From NCBI GenBank assembly GCA_024762475.1, contig JANTHJ010000005.1:1-64000 (forward strand): a DNA stretch of 64,000 nucleotides. The letters are read 5' to 3'. The notes below the pieces were generated by a model, which was not told where the DNA came from, did no database searches, and worked only from the letters and a program-made list of their open reading frames with translations. Of the stretch, positions 39,446-52,202 are shown one piece after another; position 1 is the stretch's first letter, and the number at the start of each line of letters is the position of its first letter. The stretch is from Chromatiales bacterium (lineage in GTDB: Bacteria; Pseudomonadota; Gammaproteobacteria; Chromatiales; Chromatiaceae). A program made the position numbers and the translations under genes.

Positions 39446-41434
39446 ATGTCCTCACGCAGAGAGTTAGCCAACGCCATTCGCGCGTTGAGTATGGATGCCG
39501 TTCAAAAAGCCAACTCCGGTCACCCCGGTGCCCCGATGGGCATGGCGGACATTGCCGAGGTGTTGTGGAACGATCATCTGACGCACAACCCCAATGATCC
39601 GAAATGGCCCGACCGCGACCGTTTCGTGCTGTCGAACGGGCACGGCTCCATGCTGATCTACTCGCTGCTGCACCTGACCGGCTACGACCTGAGCATCGAG
39701 GACCTGAAGAACTTCCGCCAACTGCATTCGAAGACCCCCGGCCACCCGGAATACGGCTACGCCCCCGGGGTAGAGACCACCACCGGGCCGTTGGGACAGG
39801 GGATTACCAATGCCGTGGGCATGGCGATCGCCGAGGCTACTCTGGCCGCCGAGTTCAACCGCGAGGGTCACGAGATCGTGGATCACCACACCTACGTGTT
39901 CCTGGGCGATGGCTGCTTGATGGAAGGCATCTCCCACGAGTCCTGCTCGCTGGCCGGGACCCTGGGGCTGGGCAAGCTCATCTGCTTCTGGGATGACAAC
40001 GGTATTTCCATCGACGGTCACGTTGAGGGCTGGTTCGCCGATGACACCCCGGGTCGCTTCGAGGCCTACAATTGGCATGTGGTGCGCGATGTCGATGGTC
40101 ACGATGCCGAGGCTATCAACCGGGCCATCGAAGAGGCCAAGTCGGTTACCGACAAGCCGTCGATGATCTGCTGCAAGACCACCATTGGCTACGGTTCGCC
40201 CAACAAGGCCGGCTCTCATGCCTGCCATGGCGCGCCGCTGGGTGAGGACGAGGTGGCCCTGACCAAAGAGGCACTGGGCTGGAAGTACGGCCCCTTTGAG
40301 ATTCCGGAAGAGATCTACAAGGGCTGGGATGCACGCGAAAAGGGTGCGGCTGCCGAATCGGCCTGGAACGAGAAGCTGGCCGCGTACGAGGCCGCCTATC
40401 CCGAGTTGGCGGCGGAGTTCAAGCGCCGCATGGCGGGCGAGTTGCCGGCCGACTGGTCCGAGAAGGCCGAGGCATACATTGCCGAGTGCAACGAGAAAAA
40501 AGAGAAGAAGGCGACCCGTCAGGCCTCGCTGGCTTCGATCGAGGCCTTTGCAGGTGCGCTGCCCGAGTTGTTCGGCGGTTCGGCCGACCTGGGCTGCTCC
40601 AACCTGACCGAGTGGTCGGGTCACCGCCCGATGCGCAAGGGCAGTCCTCACGCCAATTACGTCAACTATGGCGTGCGCGAGTTTGGCATGGCTGCCATCA
40701 TCAATGGCATCGCCCTGCATGGCGGCTGGATCCCCTTCGGCGCGACCTTCCTGATGTTCTCCGAGTATGCGCGCAATGCCCTCCGCATGGCGGCGCTGAT
40801 GAAGATCCGCTCGATCTTCGTGTTCACCCATGACTCCATCGGTCTGGGCGAGGACGGCCCGACCCACCAACCCGTGGAGCAGCTGCCCACCCTGCGGATG
40901 GTGCCGCGTATGCACACATGGCGGCCGTGCGACACCGTGGAGACGGCAGTCGCCTGGCGCGCGGCCATCGAATATACCGAAGGCCCGACCAGCCTGGCAT
41001 TTTCCCGCCAGGGGCTGCCTTTCCAGGACCGCACGCCGGAACAGGTCGCCAACATCGCGCGTGGCGGTTACGTGTTGAAGGACTGCGAAGGTACGCCGGA
41101 CTGCATCGTGATCGCGACCGGTTCTGAGGTGGACCTGGCCATGCAGGCGGCCGATGCGACCGGCAAGAAGGTACGTGTCGTCTCCATGCCGTCGACGAAC
41201 GTATTCGACCAGCAGGACGACGCCTACCGTGAGTCGGTGCTGCCGTCCTCGGTAGCGAACCGGGTTGTGGTCGAGGCCGCCTGCACTGATGGCTGGTGGA
41301 AATACGCCGGTTGCAACGGCAAGATCATCGGCATCGATACCTTCGGAGAGTCGGCCCCGGCCAATCAGCTTTTCGAAGAGTTCGGCTTTACCGTGGACAA
41401 CGTGGTCAAGGCCATCGACGAGGTCTGCAGCTGA
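39446..41434 (+). CDS. tkt: Transketolase
   Basis: [54 protein letters not shown]. Confidence 0.98.
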   Translation: MSSRRELANAIRALSMDAVQKANSGHPGAPMGMADIAEVLWNDHLTHNPNDPKWPDRDRFVLSNGHGSMLIYSLLHLTGYDLSIEDLKNFRQLHSKTPGHPEYGYAPGVETTTGPLGQGITNAVGMAIAEATLAAEFNREGHEIVDHHTYVFLGDGCLMEGISHESCSLAGTLGLGKLICFWDDNGISIDGHVEGWFADDTPGRFEAYNWHVVRDVDGHDAEAINRAIEEAKSVTDKPSMICCKTTIGYGSPNKAGSHACHGAPLGEDEVALTKEALGWKYGPFEIPEEIYKGWDAREKGAAAESAWNEKLAAYEAAYPELAAEFKRRMAGELPADWSEKAEAYIAECNEKKEKKATRQASLASIEAFAGALPELFGGSADLGCSNLTEWSGHRPMRKGSPHANYVNYGVREFGMAAIINGIALHGGWIPFGATFLMFSEYARNALRMAALMKIRSIFVFTHDSIGLGEDGPTHQPVEQLPTLRMVPRMHTWRPCDTVETAVAWRAAIEYTEGPTSLAFSRQGLPFQDRTPEQVANIARGGYVLKDCEGTPDCIVIATGSEVDLAMQAADATGKKVRVVSMPSTNVFDQQDDAYRESVLPSSVANRVVVEAACTDGWWKYAGCNGKIIGIDTFGESAPANQLFEEFGFTVDNVVKAIDEVCS

Positions 41435-41509
41435 CCCAGTGATGACGCTGGCTCCAGCGGAGCCGGTGTTCTGTTATCAATAAGACTTCAAACCAAGACT
41501 GATTACTAG

Positions 41510-42529
<1,020 letters not shown>

Positions 42530-42542
42530 GGCAAGGCATCGC

Positions 42543-42605
42543 CCACCGGGGCACGGAGCACGCATAGGGCAGTTCGCCCTTGTGCCGGCTCTGTGCCTCT
42601 GTGGT
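42543..42605. repeat. Imperfect palindromic repeat between gap and pgk
   Basis: CCACCGGGGCACGGAGCAC...AGGGC-agttc-GCCCT...CTCTGTGCCTCTGTGGT. Confidence 0.6.
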
Positions 42606-42691
42606 CACGCAGCGAACAAGAGTCCTTTGGCCAGGCGTGTGCCTGGCCTGAGGATTTTTCGGAAATCGAGAGACTAGCAGGAGAGTTCAAC

Positions 42692-43882
42692 ATGGGTTTC
42701 ATCAAGCTGACCGATCTGGACCTTGCCGGCAAGCGGGTGTTGATCCGCGCTGATCTGAATGTCCCGGTGAAGGATGGCAAGGTCACCTCGGACGCGCGCA
42801 TCGTCGCCTCGCTGCCCACTATCAAGCACTGCATGGATGCCGGGGCGCGGGTGATGGTCATGTCCCACCGGGGCCGTCCTGAAGAGGGTAAGTGGGACGA
42901 GGAAAACTCCCTTGCGCCCATCGCCGAGGACCTCGGCGAGAAGCTGGGCAAGCCGGTGCCGCTGATCAAGGATTATCTCGATGGCGGCTTCGAAGTGGGT
43001 GAGGGCGAGGTGGCCCTTCTGGAAAATGTTCGCTTCAACGTGGGGGAAAAGAAGGACGACGAGGCCTTGGCCAAGAAGTATGCGGCGCTGTGCGATGTGT
43101 TCGTCATGGACGCCTTCGGCACCGCCCACCGTGCGCAGGCATCCACCCATGGCGTGGGCAAGTTCGCGCCCGTGGCCTGCGCCGGCCTGCTGTTGACCCA
43201 GGAGTTGGAGGCCCTCGGCAAGGCCCTGGCCGATCCCGCGCGCCCGATGGTCGCGATCGTCGGCGGCTCCAAGGTCTCCACCAAACTCACAGTGCTCGAG
43301 GCATTGTCCGAGAAGGTGGATCAGCTGGTGGTGGGTGGCGGCATCGCCAATACCTTCATCAAGGCGGCTGGCTACAATGTCGGGAAGTCCCTGTGCGAGG
43401 ACGACCTGGTCGATACCGCCAAGATGCTGATGGAAAAGATGAAACAGCGTGGAGCGAATATTCCCGTTCCCACCGACGTGGTCTGTGCCAAGGAGTTCTC
43501 CGAGGACGCCGAAGCGACCCTCAAGCCCGTGGACCAGGTGGCCGACGACGATATGATCTTCGACATTGGGCCCGAATCGGCCAAGGTGCTCGCAGACATT
43601 ATCAAAGAGGCCGGTACCATCGTCTGGAATGGCCCGGTGGGTGTGTTCGAATTCGATCAGTTCGGTGAAGGCACCAAGACCGTTGCCATGGCGATTGCCG
43701 AGGCCAAGGGGTTCAGCCTTGCCGGCGGCGGCGATACCATCGCGGCCATCCAGAAATACGACATCTATGACAAGGTCTCCTATATTTCCACAGCGGGTGG
43801 CGCCTTCCTCGAGTATCTCGAGGGCAAGACCTTGCCCGCGGTTGCGATGCTCGAAGAGGCGGCGAAGCGCATCCATAAGTAA
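42692..43882 (+). CDS. pgk: Phosphoglycerate kinase
   Basis: [49 protein letters not shown] start near 42692. Confidence 0.97.
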   Translation: MGFIKLTDLDLAGKRVLIRADLNVPVKDGKVTSDARIVASLPTIKHCMDAGARVMVMSHRGRPEEGKWDEENSLAPIAEDLGEKLGKPVPLIKDYLDGGFEVGEGEVALLENVRFNVGEKKDDEALAKKYAALCDVFVMDAFGTAHRAQASTHGVGKFAPVACAGLLLTQELEALGKALADPARPMVAIVGGSKVSTKLTVLEALSEKVDQLVVGGGIANTFIKAAGYNVGKSLCEDDLVDTAKMLMEKMKQRGANIPVPTDVVCAKEFSEDAEATLKPVDQVADDDMIFDIGPESAKVLADIIKEAGTIVWNGPVGVFEFDQFGEGTKTVAMAIAEAKGFSLAGGGDTIAAIQKYDIYDKVSYISTAGGAFLEYLEGKTLPAVAMLEEAAKRIHK

Positions 43883-43980
43883 CCAATCGGGGCGGCCTGC
43901 GGAGGCTGCCCCGGTCGTTAGAGTCCGGGCGCCAGCAGATGTGGTGACCAGAGACCGGCCACGCGGCGATTAGAGAAAGC

Positions 43981-45426
43981 ATGCAAAGACGAACCAAGAT
44001 AGTTGCCACCCTCGGGCCGGCAACAGATGACGCCAAGATCCTCGACGAGCTGATCTCGGCGGGCGTGGACGTGGTGCGGCTCAATATGTCCCACGGCAGC
44101 TACGAGGATCATGAGCAGCGGAGCAACCTGGTGCGCAACCGGGCCCGCGCCAGCGGTCGCCAGATCGGGGTACTGGTGGACCTGCAGGGGCCCAAGATCC
44201 GGATCGGTCGTTTCAGCGAGGGCCAGATCGAACTGGAGCCGGGCGACCGCTTCATCCTCGATACCAGTTGGGATCTCAATACAGGCAACCGGGAACGTGT
44301 GGGCGTTACCTATCCGACCCTGCACGAGGAATGCGCCCGGGGCGACACCCTGCTGCTCAACGACGGCATGATCGTGCTGTGGGTGGAAGAGGTCGTCGGT
44401 ACCGAGATTCGCTGCAAGGTGGTGGTTGGAGGCACGCTATCCAATAACAAGGGCATCAACAAGCAGGGCGGTGGGCTGTCGGCGCCGGCCCTGACTGACA
44501 AGGACAAAGAGGATATCCGCTTCGCCGCACGCATTGAGGCCGACTATATTGCGGTATCGTTCGTGCGTCTGGCAGACGACGTCAACATTGCCCGGAATCT
44601 CCTGCGAGAGGCGGGGGGGCATGGTGGGGTGGTGGCCAAGATGGAGCGGGCCGAGGCCCTCGACAACGCCGAGGAGATCGTGGAGGTCTCCGATGTCATC
44701 ATGGTGGCGCGCGGCGACCTCGGCGTGGAGATCGGCGATGCAGAGCTGCCGGCGGTGCAAAAACAGCTGATTCACACTGCGCGTTCGAAGAACTGCGTGG
44801 TGATCACCGCTACCCAGATGATGGAATCCATGATCCAGAATCCCATACCGACCCGTGCCGAGGTGTTCGATGTGGCCAACGCGGTGCTGGATGGGACCGA
44901 CGCGGTAATGCTCTCGGCCGAGACGGCTGCGGGCAAATATCCCGTGAAGGCCGTTGAGGCCATGGACCGGGTGTGCAAGGAGGCGGAAAAACAGTCCAAG
45001 GCGCGCAAATCCGATCACCGTCTCCATTCGGTGTTCGGCCGGATCGACGAGGCCATCGCCATGGCCACCATGTATACCGCCAACCATCTTGGTGTGGCGG
45101 CCATCGCTTGCCTGACCGAGTCGGGCTCGACACCCAAGTGGATGTCGCGCATCTCCTCTGGCATTCCGGTCTATGCGCTCTCGAGCCGGGTATCTACCCG
45201 GCGAAGAGTGACGATATTCCGCGGTGTTTACCCGGTAAGTTTCGAATTGGGCACCGGGGTGGATTCGCAACAGGCCAATGTGGAGGTGATCGAGGAGTTG
45301 CAGCGCCGTGGCGCGGTGCGTGACGACGATCTGGTGATCATTACCAAGGGCGATCTCAATGGCGTATCAGGTGGGACCAACGTGATGAAGATTGTCCGCG
45401 TGGGCGAGCACGTCATTAACAACTGA
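43981..45426 (+). CDS. pyk: Pyruvate kinase
   Basis: RRTKIVATLGPATDDAKIL; VMVARGDLGVEIGDAELPAVQK; TATQMMESMI. Confidence 0.97.
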   Translation: MQRRTKIVATLGPATDDAKILDELISAGVDVVRLNMSHGSYEDHEQRSNLVRNRARASGRQIGVLVDLQGPKIRIGRFSEGQIELEPGDRFILDTSWDLNTGNRERVGVTYPTLHEECARGDTLLLNDGMIVLWVEEVVGTEIRCKVVVGGTLSNNKGINKQGGGLSAPALTDKDKEDIRFAARIEADYIAVSFVRLADDVNIARNLLREAGGHGGVVAKMERAEALDNAEEIVEVSDVIMVARGDLGVEIGDAELPAVQKQLIHTARSKNCVVITATQMMESMIQNPIPTRAEVFDVANAVLDGTDAVMLSAETAAGKYPVKAVEAMDRVCKEAEKQSKARKSDHRLHSVFGRIDEAIAMATMYTANHLGVAAIACLTESGSTPKWMSRISSGIPVYALSSRVSTRRRVTIFRGVYPVSFELGTGVDSQQANVEVIEELQRRGAVRDDDLVIITKGDLNGVSGGTNVMKIVRVGEHVINN

Positions 45427-45468
45427 ACGATTCTTTACCAACCAGCTAGATCATAAAAGGAGCTACAG

Positions 45469-46533
45469 ATGGCACTGATTTCACTTCGTCAGATGCTGGA
45501 CCACGCCGCTGAACACGGCTATGGCGTGCCGGCCTTCAACGTCAACAACCTCGAGCAGATGCGCGCCATCATGGAGGCTGCCGCCGAAACCGATTCTCCT
45601 GTCATCGTGCAGGCCTCGGCCGGAGCCCGTAAGTACGCCGGTGCGCCCTTCCTGCGTCACCTGATGCAGGCTGCCATTGAGGAATGGCCGGACATTCCGG
45701 TGTGCGTGCACCAGGACCACGGAACCTCTCCTGCGGTTTGCCTGCGCTCCATCCAGCTGGGCTTCTCCTCTGTCATGATGGACGGCTCCCTGGGCGAGGA
45801 CGGCAAGACCCCCACCACCTACGAATACAACGTGGATGTGACTGCCAAGGTAGTGGAGATGGCCCACGCCGGCGGTGTCTCGGTCGAGGGCGAGTTGGGC
45901 TGCCTGGGATCGCTGGAAACCGGTATGGCCGGCGAAGAGGACGGTATCGGCGCCGAGGGTAAGCTGGACCACAGCCAGCTCCTGACCGATCCGGAAGAGG
46001 CCGCCGACTTCGTGAAGAAGACCGGGGTAGACGCCCTGGCCATCGCCATCGGCACCTCCCACGGCGCCTACAAGTTCACCCGTCCGCCGACAGGTGACAT
46101 CCTGGCCATCGATCGCATCAAGGAGATTCATGCCCGCATCCCCGACACCCACCTGGTGATGCATGGCTCCTCCTCGGTACCGCAGGAATGGCTGAAGATC
46201 ATCAACGAATATGGCGGTGACATGGGCGAGACCTACGGTGTGCCGGTCGAGGAGATCGCCGAGGGCATCAAGCACGGCGTGCGTAAGGTCAACATCGATA
46301 CCGACCTGCGCATGGCCTCCACGGGGGCGATTCGCAAGCACCTGAAAGACAATCCCTCCAACTTCGACCCGCGCAAGTTCCTGGACGCGGCCACGAAGGC
46401 TATGAAGCAGATCTGCAAGGACCGTTACGAGGCCTTCGGTACCGCCGGAAATGCTTCGAAGATCAAGGCGATCAACCTCGAAGAGATGACCAAGCGCTAC
46501 GAGAGCGGCGAGCTGGACCCGAAGGTCAGCTGA
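45469..46533 (+). CDS. fba: Fructose-bisphosphate aldolase, class II
   Basis: [50 protein letters not shown]. Confidence 0.97.
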   Translation: MALISLRQMLDHAAEHGYGVPAFNVNNLEQMRAIMEAAAETDSPVIVQASAGARKYAGAPFLRHLMQAAIEEWPDIPVCVHQDHGTSPAVCLRSIQLGFSSVMMDGSLGEDGKTPTTYEYNVDVTAKVVEMAHAGGVSVEGELGCLGSLETGMAGEEDGIGAEGKLDHSQLLTDPEEAADFVKKTGVDALAIAIGTSHGAYKFTRPPTGDILAIDRIKEIHARIPDTHLVMHGSSSVPQEWLKIINEYGGDMGETYGVPVEEIAEGIKHGVRKVNIDTDLRMASTGAIRKHLKDNPSNFDPRKFLDAATKAMKQICKDRYEAFGTAGNASKIKAINLEEMTKRYESGELDPKVS

Positions 46534-46555
46534 CCGGTTCTTTTGTGGCATATGC

Positions 46556-46582
46556 AAAAGGGGCGCTTCGGCGCCCCTTTTT
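46556..46582. terminator. Bidirectional intrinsic terminator
   Basis: AAAAGGGGCGC-ttcg-GCGCCCCTTTTT between the 3' end of fba and the minus-strand srkA. Confidence 0.95.
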
Positions 46583-46702
46583 GTTGCTCGTGATCCCTGC
46601 CGCGCCGGGCAACCGACCCTCTGTAACCCGACACTTCCCCTGCATCGCGTCCGTGCGCTGGCCCGGCAGACACAACCCATCGGGCAGCCTGGCAGCAGGG
46701 CC

Positions 46703-47677
46703 TCAGTACAGCTGCAAGGGCGGCTCTTCCATACGCAACAGCTGCTGCTCCAGGTCCGCGATATGGCCTTCCCACCAGCCCGCCTCGGCCAGCCAGGGAA
46801 AGGCCCGCGGGAAGGCGGGGTCGTCCCAGCGCCGGCAAAGCCAGCCGGTGTAGTGGACCAGACGTAGACTGCGCAGCGGTTCGATCAGCGAGAGTTCCCT
46901 GAGGTCGAAGTCGCGAAAGGTACGATAGCCCTCCAGCAGGGCGTCCAGCTGCAGGGTCATTTCGTGCCGATCGCCTGCCAGCAACATCCACAGATCCTGG
47001 ATGGCCGGCCCCTGTAGGCAGTCATCCATGTCGACGAAGTGCGGCCCGGCATCGGTCCACAATATGTTGCCAGGATGGCAGTCGCCATGCAGACGAATGC
47101 CCGCTGAGGTGGTTTCCTGCAGGTGCCGTTCCACCGCGTCGAGCAGCGACCGGGACAGCTGGGCATAGCGCTCTCGCCACTCGGCCGGCAGCAGCGGACT
47201 GCCAAGGACCGCCTCTCGCGCCGGATGTCCCAGGGTATCCACCCGGAGATGGGGGCGGTAGCGAAAGGGCCGGTCCTGCCCGGCGAGGTGGATACGCCCG
47301 AGGAAGCGGCCAATCCATTCGAGCTGGTCGAGATCCCCGCTCTCGGGTGCCCGACCGCCCTGCCGGGGAAACAGGGCGAACCGAAATCCCTCGTGGGCGA
47401 ACAGGGTCTTGCCGTCCCTGGCCAAAGGGGCCACCACGGGAATCTCTGTGGCCGTCAATGCCTGGCTGAAGGCATGTTCCTCCAGGATGGTCTGATCCGA
47501 CCAACGCCCGGGCCGGTAGAACTTCGCCACCAGAGGGGCGGCCTCTTCCAGCCCGATCTGATAGACACGGTTCTCGTAGCTGTTGAGGGCGAGCACATGA
47601 CCGCTCGGCACAAAGCCGGCAGATTCGATCGCGTCCAGGATGAGGTCCGGCTGAAGCCGATCGTAGGGGTGGCTCAT
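46703..47677 (-). CDS. srkA: Stress response kinase A (YihE/RdoA-type)
   Basis: LALNSYENRVYQIGLEE; RLHGDCHPGNILW; FVDMDDCLQGPAIQDLWMLL. Confidence 0.93.
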   Translation of the reverse strand: MSHPYDRLQPDLILDAIESAGFVPSGHVLALNSYENRVYQIGLEEAAPLVAKFYRPGRWSDQTILEEHAFSQALTATEIPVVAPLARDGKTLFAHEGFRFALFPRQGGRAPESGDLDQLEWIGRFLGRIHLAGQDRPFRYRPHLRVDTLGHPAREAVLGSPLLPAEWRERYAQLSRSLLDAVERHLQETTSAGIRLHGDCHPGNILWTDAGPHFVDMDDCLQGPAIQDLWMLLAGDRHEMTLQLDALLEGYRTFRDFDLRELSLIEPLRSLRLVHYTGWLCRRWDDPAFPRAFPWLAEAGWWEGHIADLEQQLLRMEEPPLQLY

Positions 47678-47922
47678 CCGAGCAGCTGTTTCAGGCGTTC
47701 GGGGTCGAAACCGTCGACTCGCTCATCACCGACGAGCAGCATCGGCACCCCGCGGGCACCGAGGCGTTGGAAGGCCTTGAGGGCGCGGGGATTGGATTCG
47801 ATATCGAATTCCTGGAACCGGTGGCCGTGGCGGGTCAGCCACTGCTTGAGCTGGCGGCAATGGCTGCAGCGGCGTGTGCTGTAGAGGGTGATGCGCGGCG
47901 CCTTGCGGGTAGACCGGGCCAT
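47674..47922 (-). CDS. Glutaredoxin-like protein
   Basis: ITLYSTRRCSHCRQLKQWL; GVPMLLVGDERVDGF. Confidence 0.85.
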   Translation of the reverse strand: MARSTRKAPRITLYSTRRCSHCRQLKQWLTRHGHRFQEFDIESNPRALKAFQRLGARGVPMLLVGDERVDGFDPERLKQLLG

Positions 47923-47929
47923 GGCGCGA

Positions 47930-48814
47930 TCAGCTCCCGGTCAGCAGGCGCTCTGCCTCGCGGTATTTCTCCGCGGTCTTGTCGATGATCTCTTGCGGCA
48001 GCACAGGGCCGGGAGGCGTCTTGTCCCAGTCCAGGCTCTCCAGATAATCGCGCACGAACTGCTTGTCGAAGCTGGGAGGACTGATACCGGGCCGATACCG
48101 GTCGGCGGGCCAAAACCGTGAGGAGTCCGGCGTCAGTACCTCGTCGATGAGGTGCAATCTCCCGGCCTCGTCGAGCCCGAATTCGAACTTGGTGTCCGCG
48201 ATGATGATGCCGCGTTTCAGGGCATAGCTTGCCGCCTCGCAATAGATGCGCAGGCTGATCTCCCGCACCTGCTCGGCCAGCTCCCGTCCCAACAGCTCGA
48301 CCGTACTGTCGAAATCGATGTTCTGGTCGTGGTCGCCCACGGCGGCCTTGGTGGACGGGGTGAAGATCGGTTGCGGCAGACGATCGGCAAGTTGCAGGCC
48401 GGGAGGGAGCTTGATGCCGCAGACCGCGCCGGTGTGTTGATAGTCTTTCCATCCTGAGCCAATCAGATATCCTCGCACAATGGCCTCTATGGGCAGCGGC
48501 TTCAGGCGCTTGACCACCATCAGACGGTCACCGAGTCGCTCGCGCAGCGCGGGGTCCGGCACGATATCCGCGACGGGCAGGTTCGCCAGGTGATTGGGGA
48601 TCAGGGGTTCGGTGCGATGGAACCAGAAGCGGGCGACCCGGGTCAGTACTTCTCCCTTGCCTGGAATCGGCTGGGGCAGCACCACGTCGAAAGCGGACAG
48701 GCGATCGGTGGTGACGATCAACAGGTGCTGGTCATCCACGGCATAGATGTCCCGCACCTTTCCGCGGTGAAGGCGTTGCAGGCCGGGGATATCGGATTCA
48801 TACACGGCGGACAT
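47930..48814 (-). CDS. purC: Phosphoribosylaminoimidazole-succinocarboxamide synthase
   Basis: [44 protein letters not shown]. Confidence 0.97.
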   Translation of the reverse strand: MSAVYESDIPGLQRLHRGKVRDIYAVDDQHLLIVTTDRLSAFDVVLPQPIPGKGEVLTRVARFWFHRTEPLIPNHLANLPVADIVPDPALRERLGDRLMVVKRLKPLPIEAIVRGYLIGSGWKDYQHTGAVCGIKLPPGLQLADRLPQPIFTPSTKAAVGDHDQNIDFDSTVELLGRELAEQVREISLRIYCEAASYALKRGIIIADTKFEFGLDEAGRLHLIDEVLTPDSSRFWPADRYRPGISPPSFDKQFVRDYLESLDWDKTPPGPVLPQEIIDKTAEKYREAERLLTGS

Positions 48815-48996
48815 AGGGGCTCTCAGGACAGGCGAATGGTGGGATTATAGGGGAGCCAGGCAGATGCCGGGACGAAACCGCGACCCTGCGACCGCAGGAT
48901 GCAGTGATCGTGGAATCCTAGTAAAATGCTCAACTATTAACGTCTATAATGATCCAGCAGGGCGATCTGCCCCGCGGCGCAGTGAGGACAGCGACG

Positions 48997-49446
48997 ATGA
49001 GTGAAGACAAACAAGCGGCGCACGACAAGCGCGAGGCCCTGATGCAGATCACGCAGGCCGTGATGCGCCTGATGGATGCGTGGGAACTGGATACCCGCCA
49101 GATGCAGGCTCTGCTGACGCTGCCACCCACGGTGCGTGCCCGCGCCTTCCAGAAGTTCCGCGACGGCAAGGAGGTGTTGCCGGACGAGACGGAAGTGTTG
49201 CGTCGCGCCGGCTATCTGCTGCGCATCGCCGATGCCCTGCGCACCACCTATCCGCGCAATCCGCGTATGTCCGGGCGCTGGATCAAGCAGGGACACCGTC
49301 GTTTTGGTCGCCGCTCGCCCCTTTCGATCATTCTCGAAGGAGGAGAGGGTGGCATGATTGCGGTGCTGTCCGAGCTCGATTGCACCTTCTCCTGGGATCT
49401 TACCGGCTCGAAGGGGATCAGCTACCGTCCGGCCGAGAACTCCTGA
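48997..49446 (+). CDS. DUF2384 (Xre/MbcA/ParS) antitoxin-like protein without an adjacent toxin gene
   Basis: C-terminal pattern NPRMSGRWIKQGHRRFGRRSPLSIILEGGEGGMIAVLSEL; true start ATG 48997. Confidence 0.7.
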   Translation: MSEDKQAAHDKREALMQITQAVMRLMDAWELDTRQMQALLTLPPTVRARAFQKFRDGKEVLPDETEVLRRAGYLLRIADALRTTYPRNPRMSGRWIKQGHRRFGRRSPLSIILEGGEGGMIAVLSELDCTFSWDLTGSKGISYRPAENS

Positions 49447-49581
49447 GGCCAACGGACTCTCAGACGCGCCTACCCGCTCTCGTCTCGGGGTTTTCGTAAA
49501 GAAGCCCCCGATTCTGCCGTTATGCCCTCTGTCACCGAGGTGGTGCCCAACACGCGCCGACCACTAAAAGAGGGCAGTGGC

Positions 49582-51702
49582 ATGAATCGTTTCCTTTCGC
49601 GCTGGACCATCAGCCAGCGTCTCTATATCGCCTTCGGGGTGCTGCTCGCCGGCGTGCTGGCGGTGGCCGCCGTGGGCTTTCGCGGCCTGTCGGCAACCGA
49701 GGTGCAGGTTCACCGGGTGGTCGACCAGATCCAGCCGGCGAGCCGGGCGGCGGAGGCGCTGTCACGCCAGCTGTATCAGGCGATGGCCGCCATGGGCCTG
49801 TATCTGAAAACCCGGGAGCCCGAACACCAGCAGGCCTACACGGTCGCGAACAAGGCGGTGGAACAGCGCTTGCGGGTATTGCAGAAGGCGCTCTCGGTGC
49901 TGGGAGAGGTGGAGCTGATGGACAACTATCAGGAGCTCGCCAGACTGACCGCCCGGTTCACCGGCTATGAATCGCGGATACTCGAACTTGCCGGCTCTAC
50001 CGATAAGAATGTCCCGGCCATGGCCCTGGCCGCCGAAAGCCTCAACCCACAGAACCAGATAATCCTGCAGGCCCAGGCCGAAATGCTCAACTCTGAAGAG
50101 GAGGCCGAGGCAGAACTGGTCGACCAACTGGCTCAGCACAGCCCCAAGTTCGTCGAGGCCTCGCCAGGAAAATGGGAGCTGGCCGGCGAGCCCGGACCGG
50201 CGCAGGAGCTCGCACAGCGATTGCCGGTATTGAATGGTATTCATGAGGCGCGCGACGCCTGGTCCCAAGTCATCAACGGGCTGCGCGGTTTTCTGGCCTA
50301 TCGCGATCAGAGCTTCGTGGAAAATCTCAAGCTGTACCTGGAACAGAACGGCGCGGCCATCGAGCGCCTGCAGGCGGCGGAGGATCTGCTGACCTTCGAG
50401 CAGGCCGATGCCCTGGAGCGTCTGGTGGCGGCGCGCGAGGCCTATGCGGCAGCCTTGGACAAGGTGCTGGCAGCACATGGCAGTGACCGCGCCTACGAAG
50501 ACGTCTACCTGATGCGCACGACCATCGGTCCATTGGCCCAAAGGCTCTCTGACGAGGTCTCCGGATTGCTCGAGCGGCTGAACCGCGAGGCGACAGCGGC
50601 CAGCCAGAATCTGGCCGCCGAGGTCGGCCAGGCGCGGCACTGGTTGATGGGCCTGGCGCTGGCCGGACTCCTCATTGCGTCGCTGCTGGGTATTCTGTTG
50701 ACCCGTTCGATCACCTGCAAGATCAACCGCGCTGTGCTTGCCATGCAGGAGATCGCCGAAGGGGATGGCGACCTGAGCCGTACTCTCCACCTGGAAGGGC
50801 GTGACGAGATGGCCCAGCTGGGCGGCGCATTCAATCGCTTCGTCGGGCGTGTGAGGAACACCATCGCGGCCGTTTCCGAGGCAGTCGACAGCATGTCCCA
50901 GGCGACCCGCCGGATGGCTGAGGTGAGCGAGCAGGCGCGCCAGGGCACACATGAACAGCAGCGGCAGACCACGGAGGTGGCCGCTTCAACGACCCAGCTC
51001 ACACAATCGGCACGTGATGTCCAGCAGGTGTCGGACCAGGGTCGCGACGCTGCCCACGCCGCGCTCGGCTGTGCGAACCAGGGCGGTCAGGCCTTGGGGG
51101 TCACCCAGGAGGCGCTGGAGCAACTGGCTTCAGGGGTCGAGCGGGCCGCCGAGGTGGTGCAGGGCCTGGAAGGGGACAGTGAGCGCATCGGCGGGGTTCT
51201 GGACGTGATCCGCGGTATTGCTGAGCAGACCAATCTGCTTGCCCTCAATGCTGCCATCGAGGCTGCACGGGCAGGCGAGCAGGGGCGCGGTTTTGCGGTG
51301 GTCGCAGACGAGGTGCGAACCCTTGCCAGCCGTACCCAGCAATCCACCGAGGAGATCCACGGCATGATCGAGCGTCTGCAGTTGTCGGCCCGAGAGGCGG
51401 CCGCGGCCATGCAGGGCGGACGCGAGCAGGCCCATCAGACGGTCGAGCATGCGCGGGCCACCGGCGAATCGCTGGAGCAGATCATCAAGCAGGTACAGCA
51501 GATCGCCTCGGCCATCGACCAGATGGCCACCGCCGCCACCCAACAGGTCGCCTCCATAGAACAGATCGACCGGAATGTCCGCTCCATCAGCGAGGTGGCG
51601 CAGAGCACCGACGCGGGTGCGGGCGAACTCGAAAGCAACGTCCAGGCCCTGGACACGGCTTCCGCAAACCTGCAGCATCTGGTGGCGACCTTCAAAACCT
51701 GA
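49582..51702 (+). CDS. Methyl-accepting chemotaxis protein
   Basis: N-terminal [51 protein letters not shown]. Confidence 0.94.
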   Translation: MNRFLSRWTISQRLYIAFGVLLAGVLAVAAVGFRGLSATEVQVHRVVDQIQPASRAAEALSRQLYQAMAAMGLYLKTREPEHQQAYTVANKAVEQRLRVLQKALSVLGEVELMDNYQELARLTARFTGYESRILELAGSTDKNVPAMALAAESLNPQNQIILQAQAEMLNSEEEAEAELVDQLAQHSPKFVEASPGKWELAGEPGPAQELAQRLPVLNGIHEARDAWSQVINGLRGFLAYRDQSFVENLKLYLEQNGAAIERLQAAEDLLTFEQADALERLVAAREAYAAALDKVLAAHGSDRAYEDVYLMRTTIGPLAQRLSDEVSGLLERLNREATAASQNLAAEVGQARHWLMGLALAGLLIASLLGILLTRSITCKINRAVLAMQEIAEGDGDLSRTLHLEGRDEMAQLGGAFNRFVGRVRNTIAAVSEAVDSMSQATRRMAEVSEQARQGTHEQQRQTTEVAASTTQLTQSARDVQQVSDQGRDAAHAALGCANQGGQALGVTQEALEQLASGVERAAEVVQGLEGDSERIGGVLDVIRGIAEQTNLLALNAAIEAARAGEQGRGFAVVADEVRTLASRTQQSTEEIHGMIERLQLSAREAAAAMQGGREQAHQTVEHARATGESLEQIIKQVQQIASAIDQMATAATQQVASIEQIDRNVRSISEVAQSTDAGAGELESNVQALDTASANLQHLVATFKT

Positions 51703-51709
51703 GGCTGGC

Positions 51710-51916
51710 TTGGCCCGACCGCCCGATACGCTACCGCCCTGGGTGCGCTGGATAGCGCAGGACGCCGACGGCGCCTGGTGGGGCTATTCGGTGGAGCCGC
51801 TCGCCGCCCACGACCACTGGTATGAGAATGAGGTGGGGCGGTATATCGCACTGGGCAGAGGAACGCCAAACCCTGAGTGGGAATCGACCCTGCGTCAGGT
51901 GTTCCCGAAGACCTGA
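51710..51916 (+). CDS. Small conserved hypothetical protein (~68 aa, TTG start)
   Basis: LPPWVRWIAQDADGAWWGYSVEPLAAHDHWYENEVGRYIALGRG; Trp/Tyr-rich, starts just after the MCP stop. Confidence 0.5.
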   Translation: MARPPDTLPPWVRWIAQDADGAWWGYSVEPLAAHDHWYENEVGRYIALGRGTPNPEWESTLRQVFPKT

Positions 51917-52188
51917 GCTCGCTGTCCCGGCGACGGTTATCGGGTCTCGGGATCCGAGCGGTCCGCGCCGTGGGAGCGGGAAATCGTTGGCTTTCTGGCC
52001 GGTATGCCGCCGTCTTATACACAACGGCATATCCGGGTGCCGGAGTTCAGGCATATCGCCGAGTTTTCCCTGGGCTTCGATAGCGGCATATAGGTTGCTG
52101 TATTATAAAAACTTACCGTGATTTCGAGGCTGCTGGCCGGTGGCCGATACAATGTATTACACATTTATTGCCTAATCCTTCCACAGAG

Positions 52189-52197
52189 TTATCCACA
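52189..52197 (+). promoter_or_regulatory. Single consensus DnaA box
   Basis: TTATCCACA exact match just upstream of a Sel1-repeat gene. Confidence 0.4.
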
Positions 52198-52202
52198 GGC
52201 CC

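Noticed and set aside
39464-40915. 483-aa minus-strand ORF antisense to tkt
   Set aside because: Antisense shadow of transketolase; His/Gln/Gly-rich composition typical of such artefacts
52189-52197. Replication origin suggested by an exact DnaA box
   Set aside because: Only one box, with no cluster, AT-rich DUE, or dnaA/gidA context; a lone regulatory or chance site
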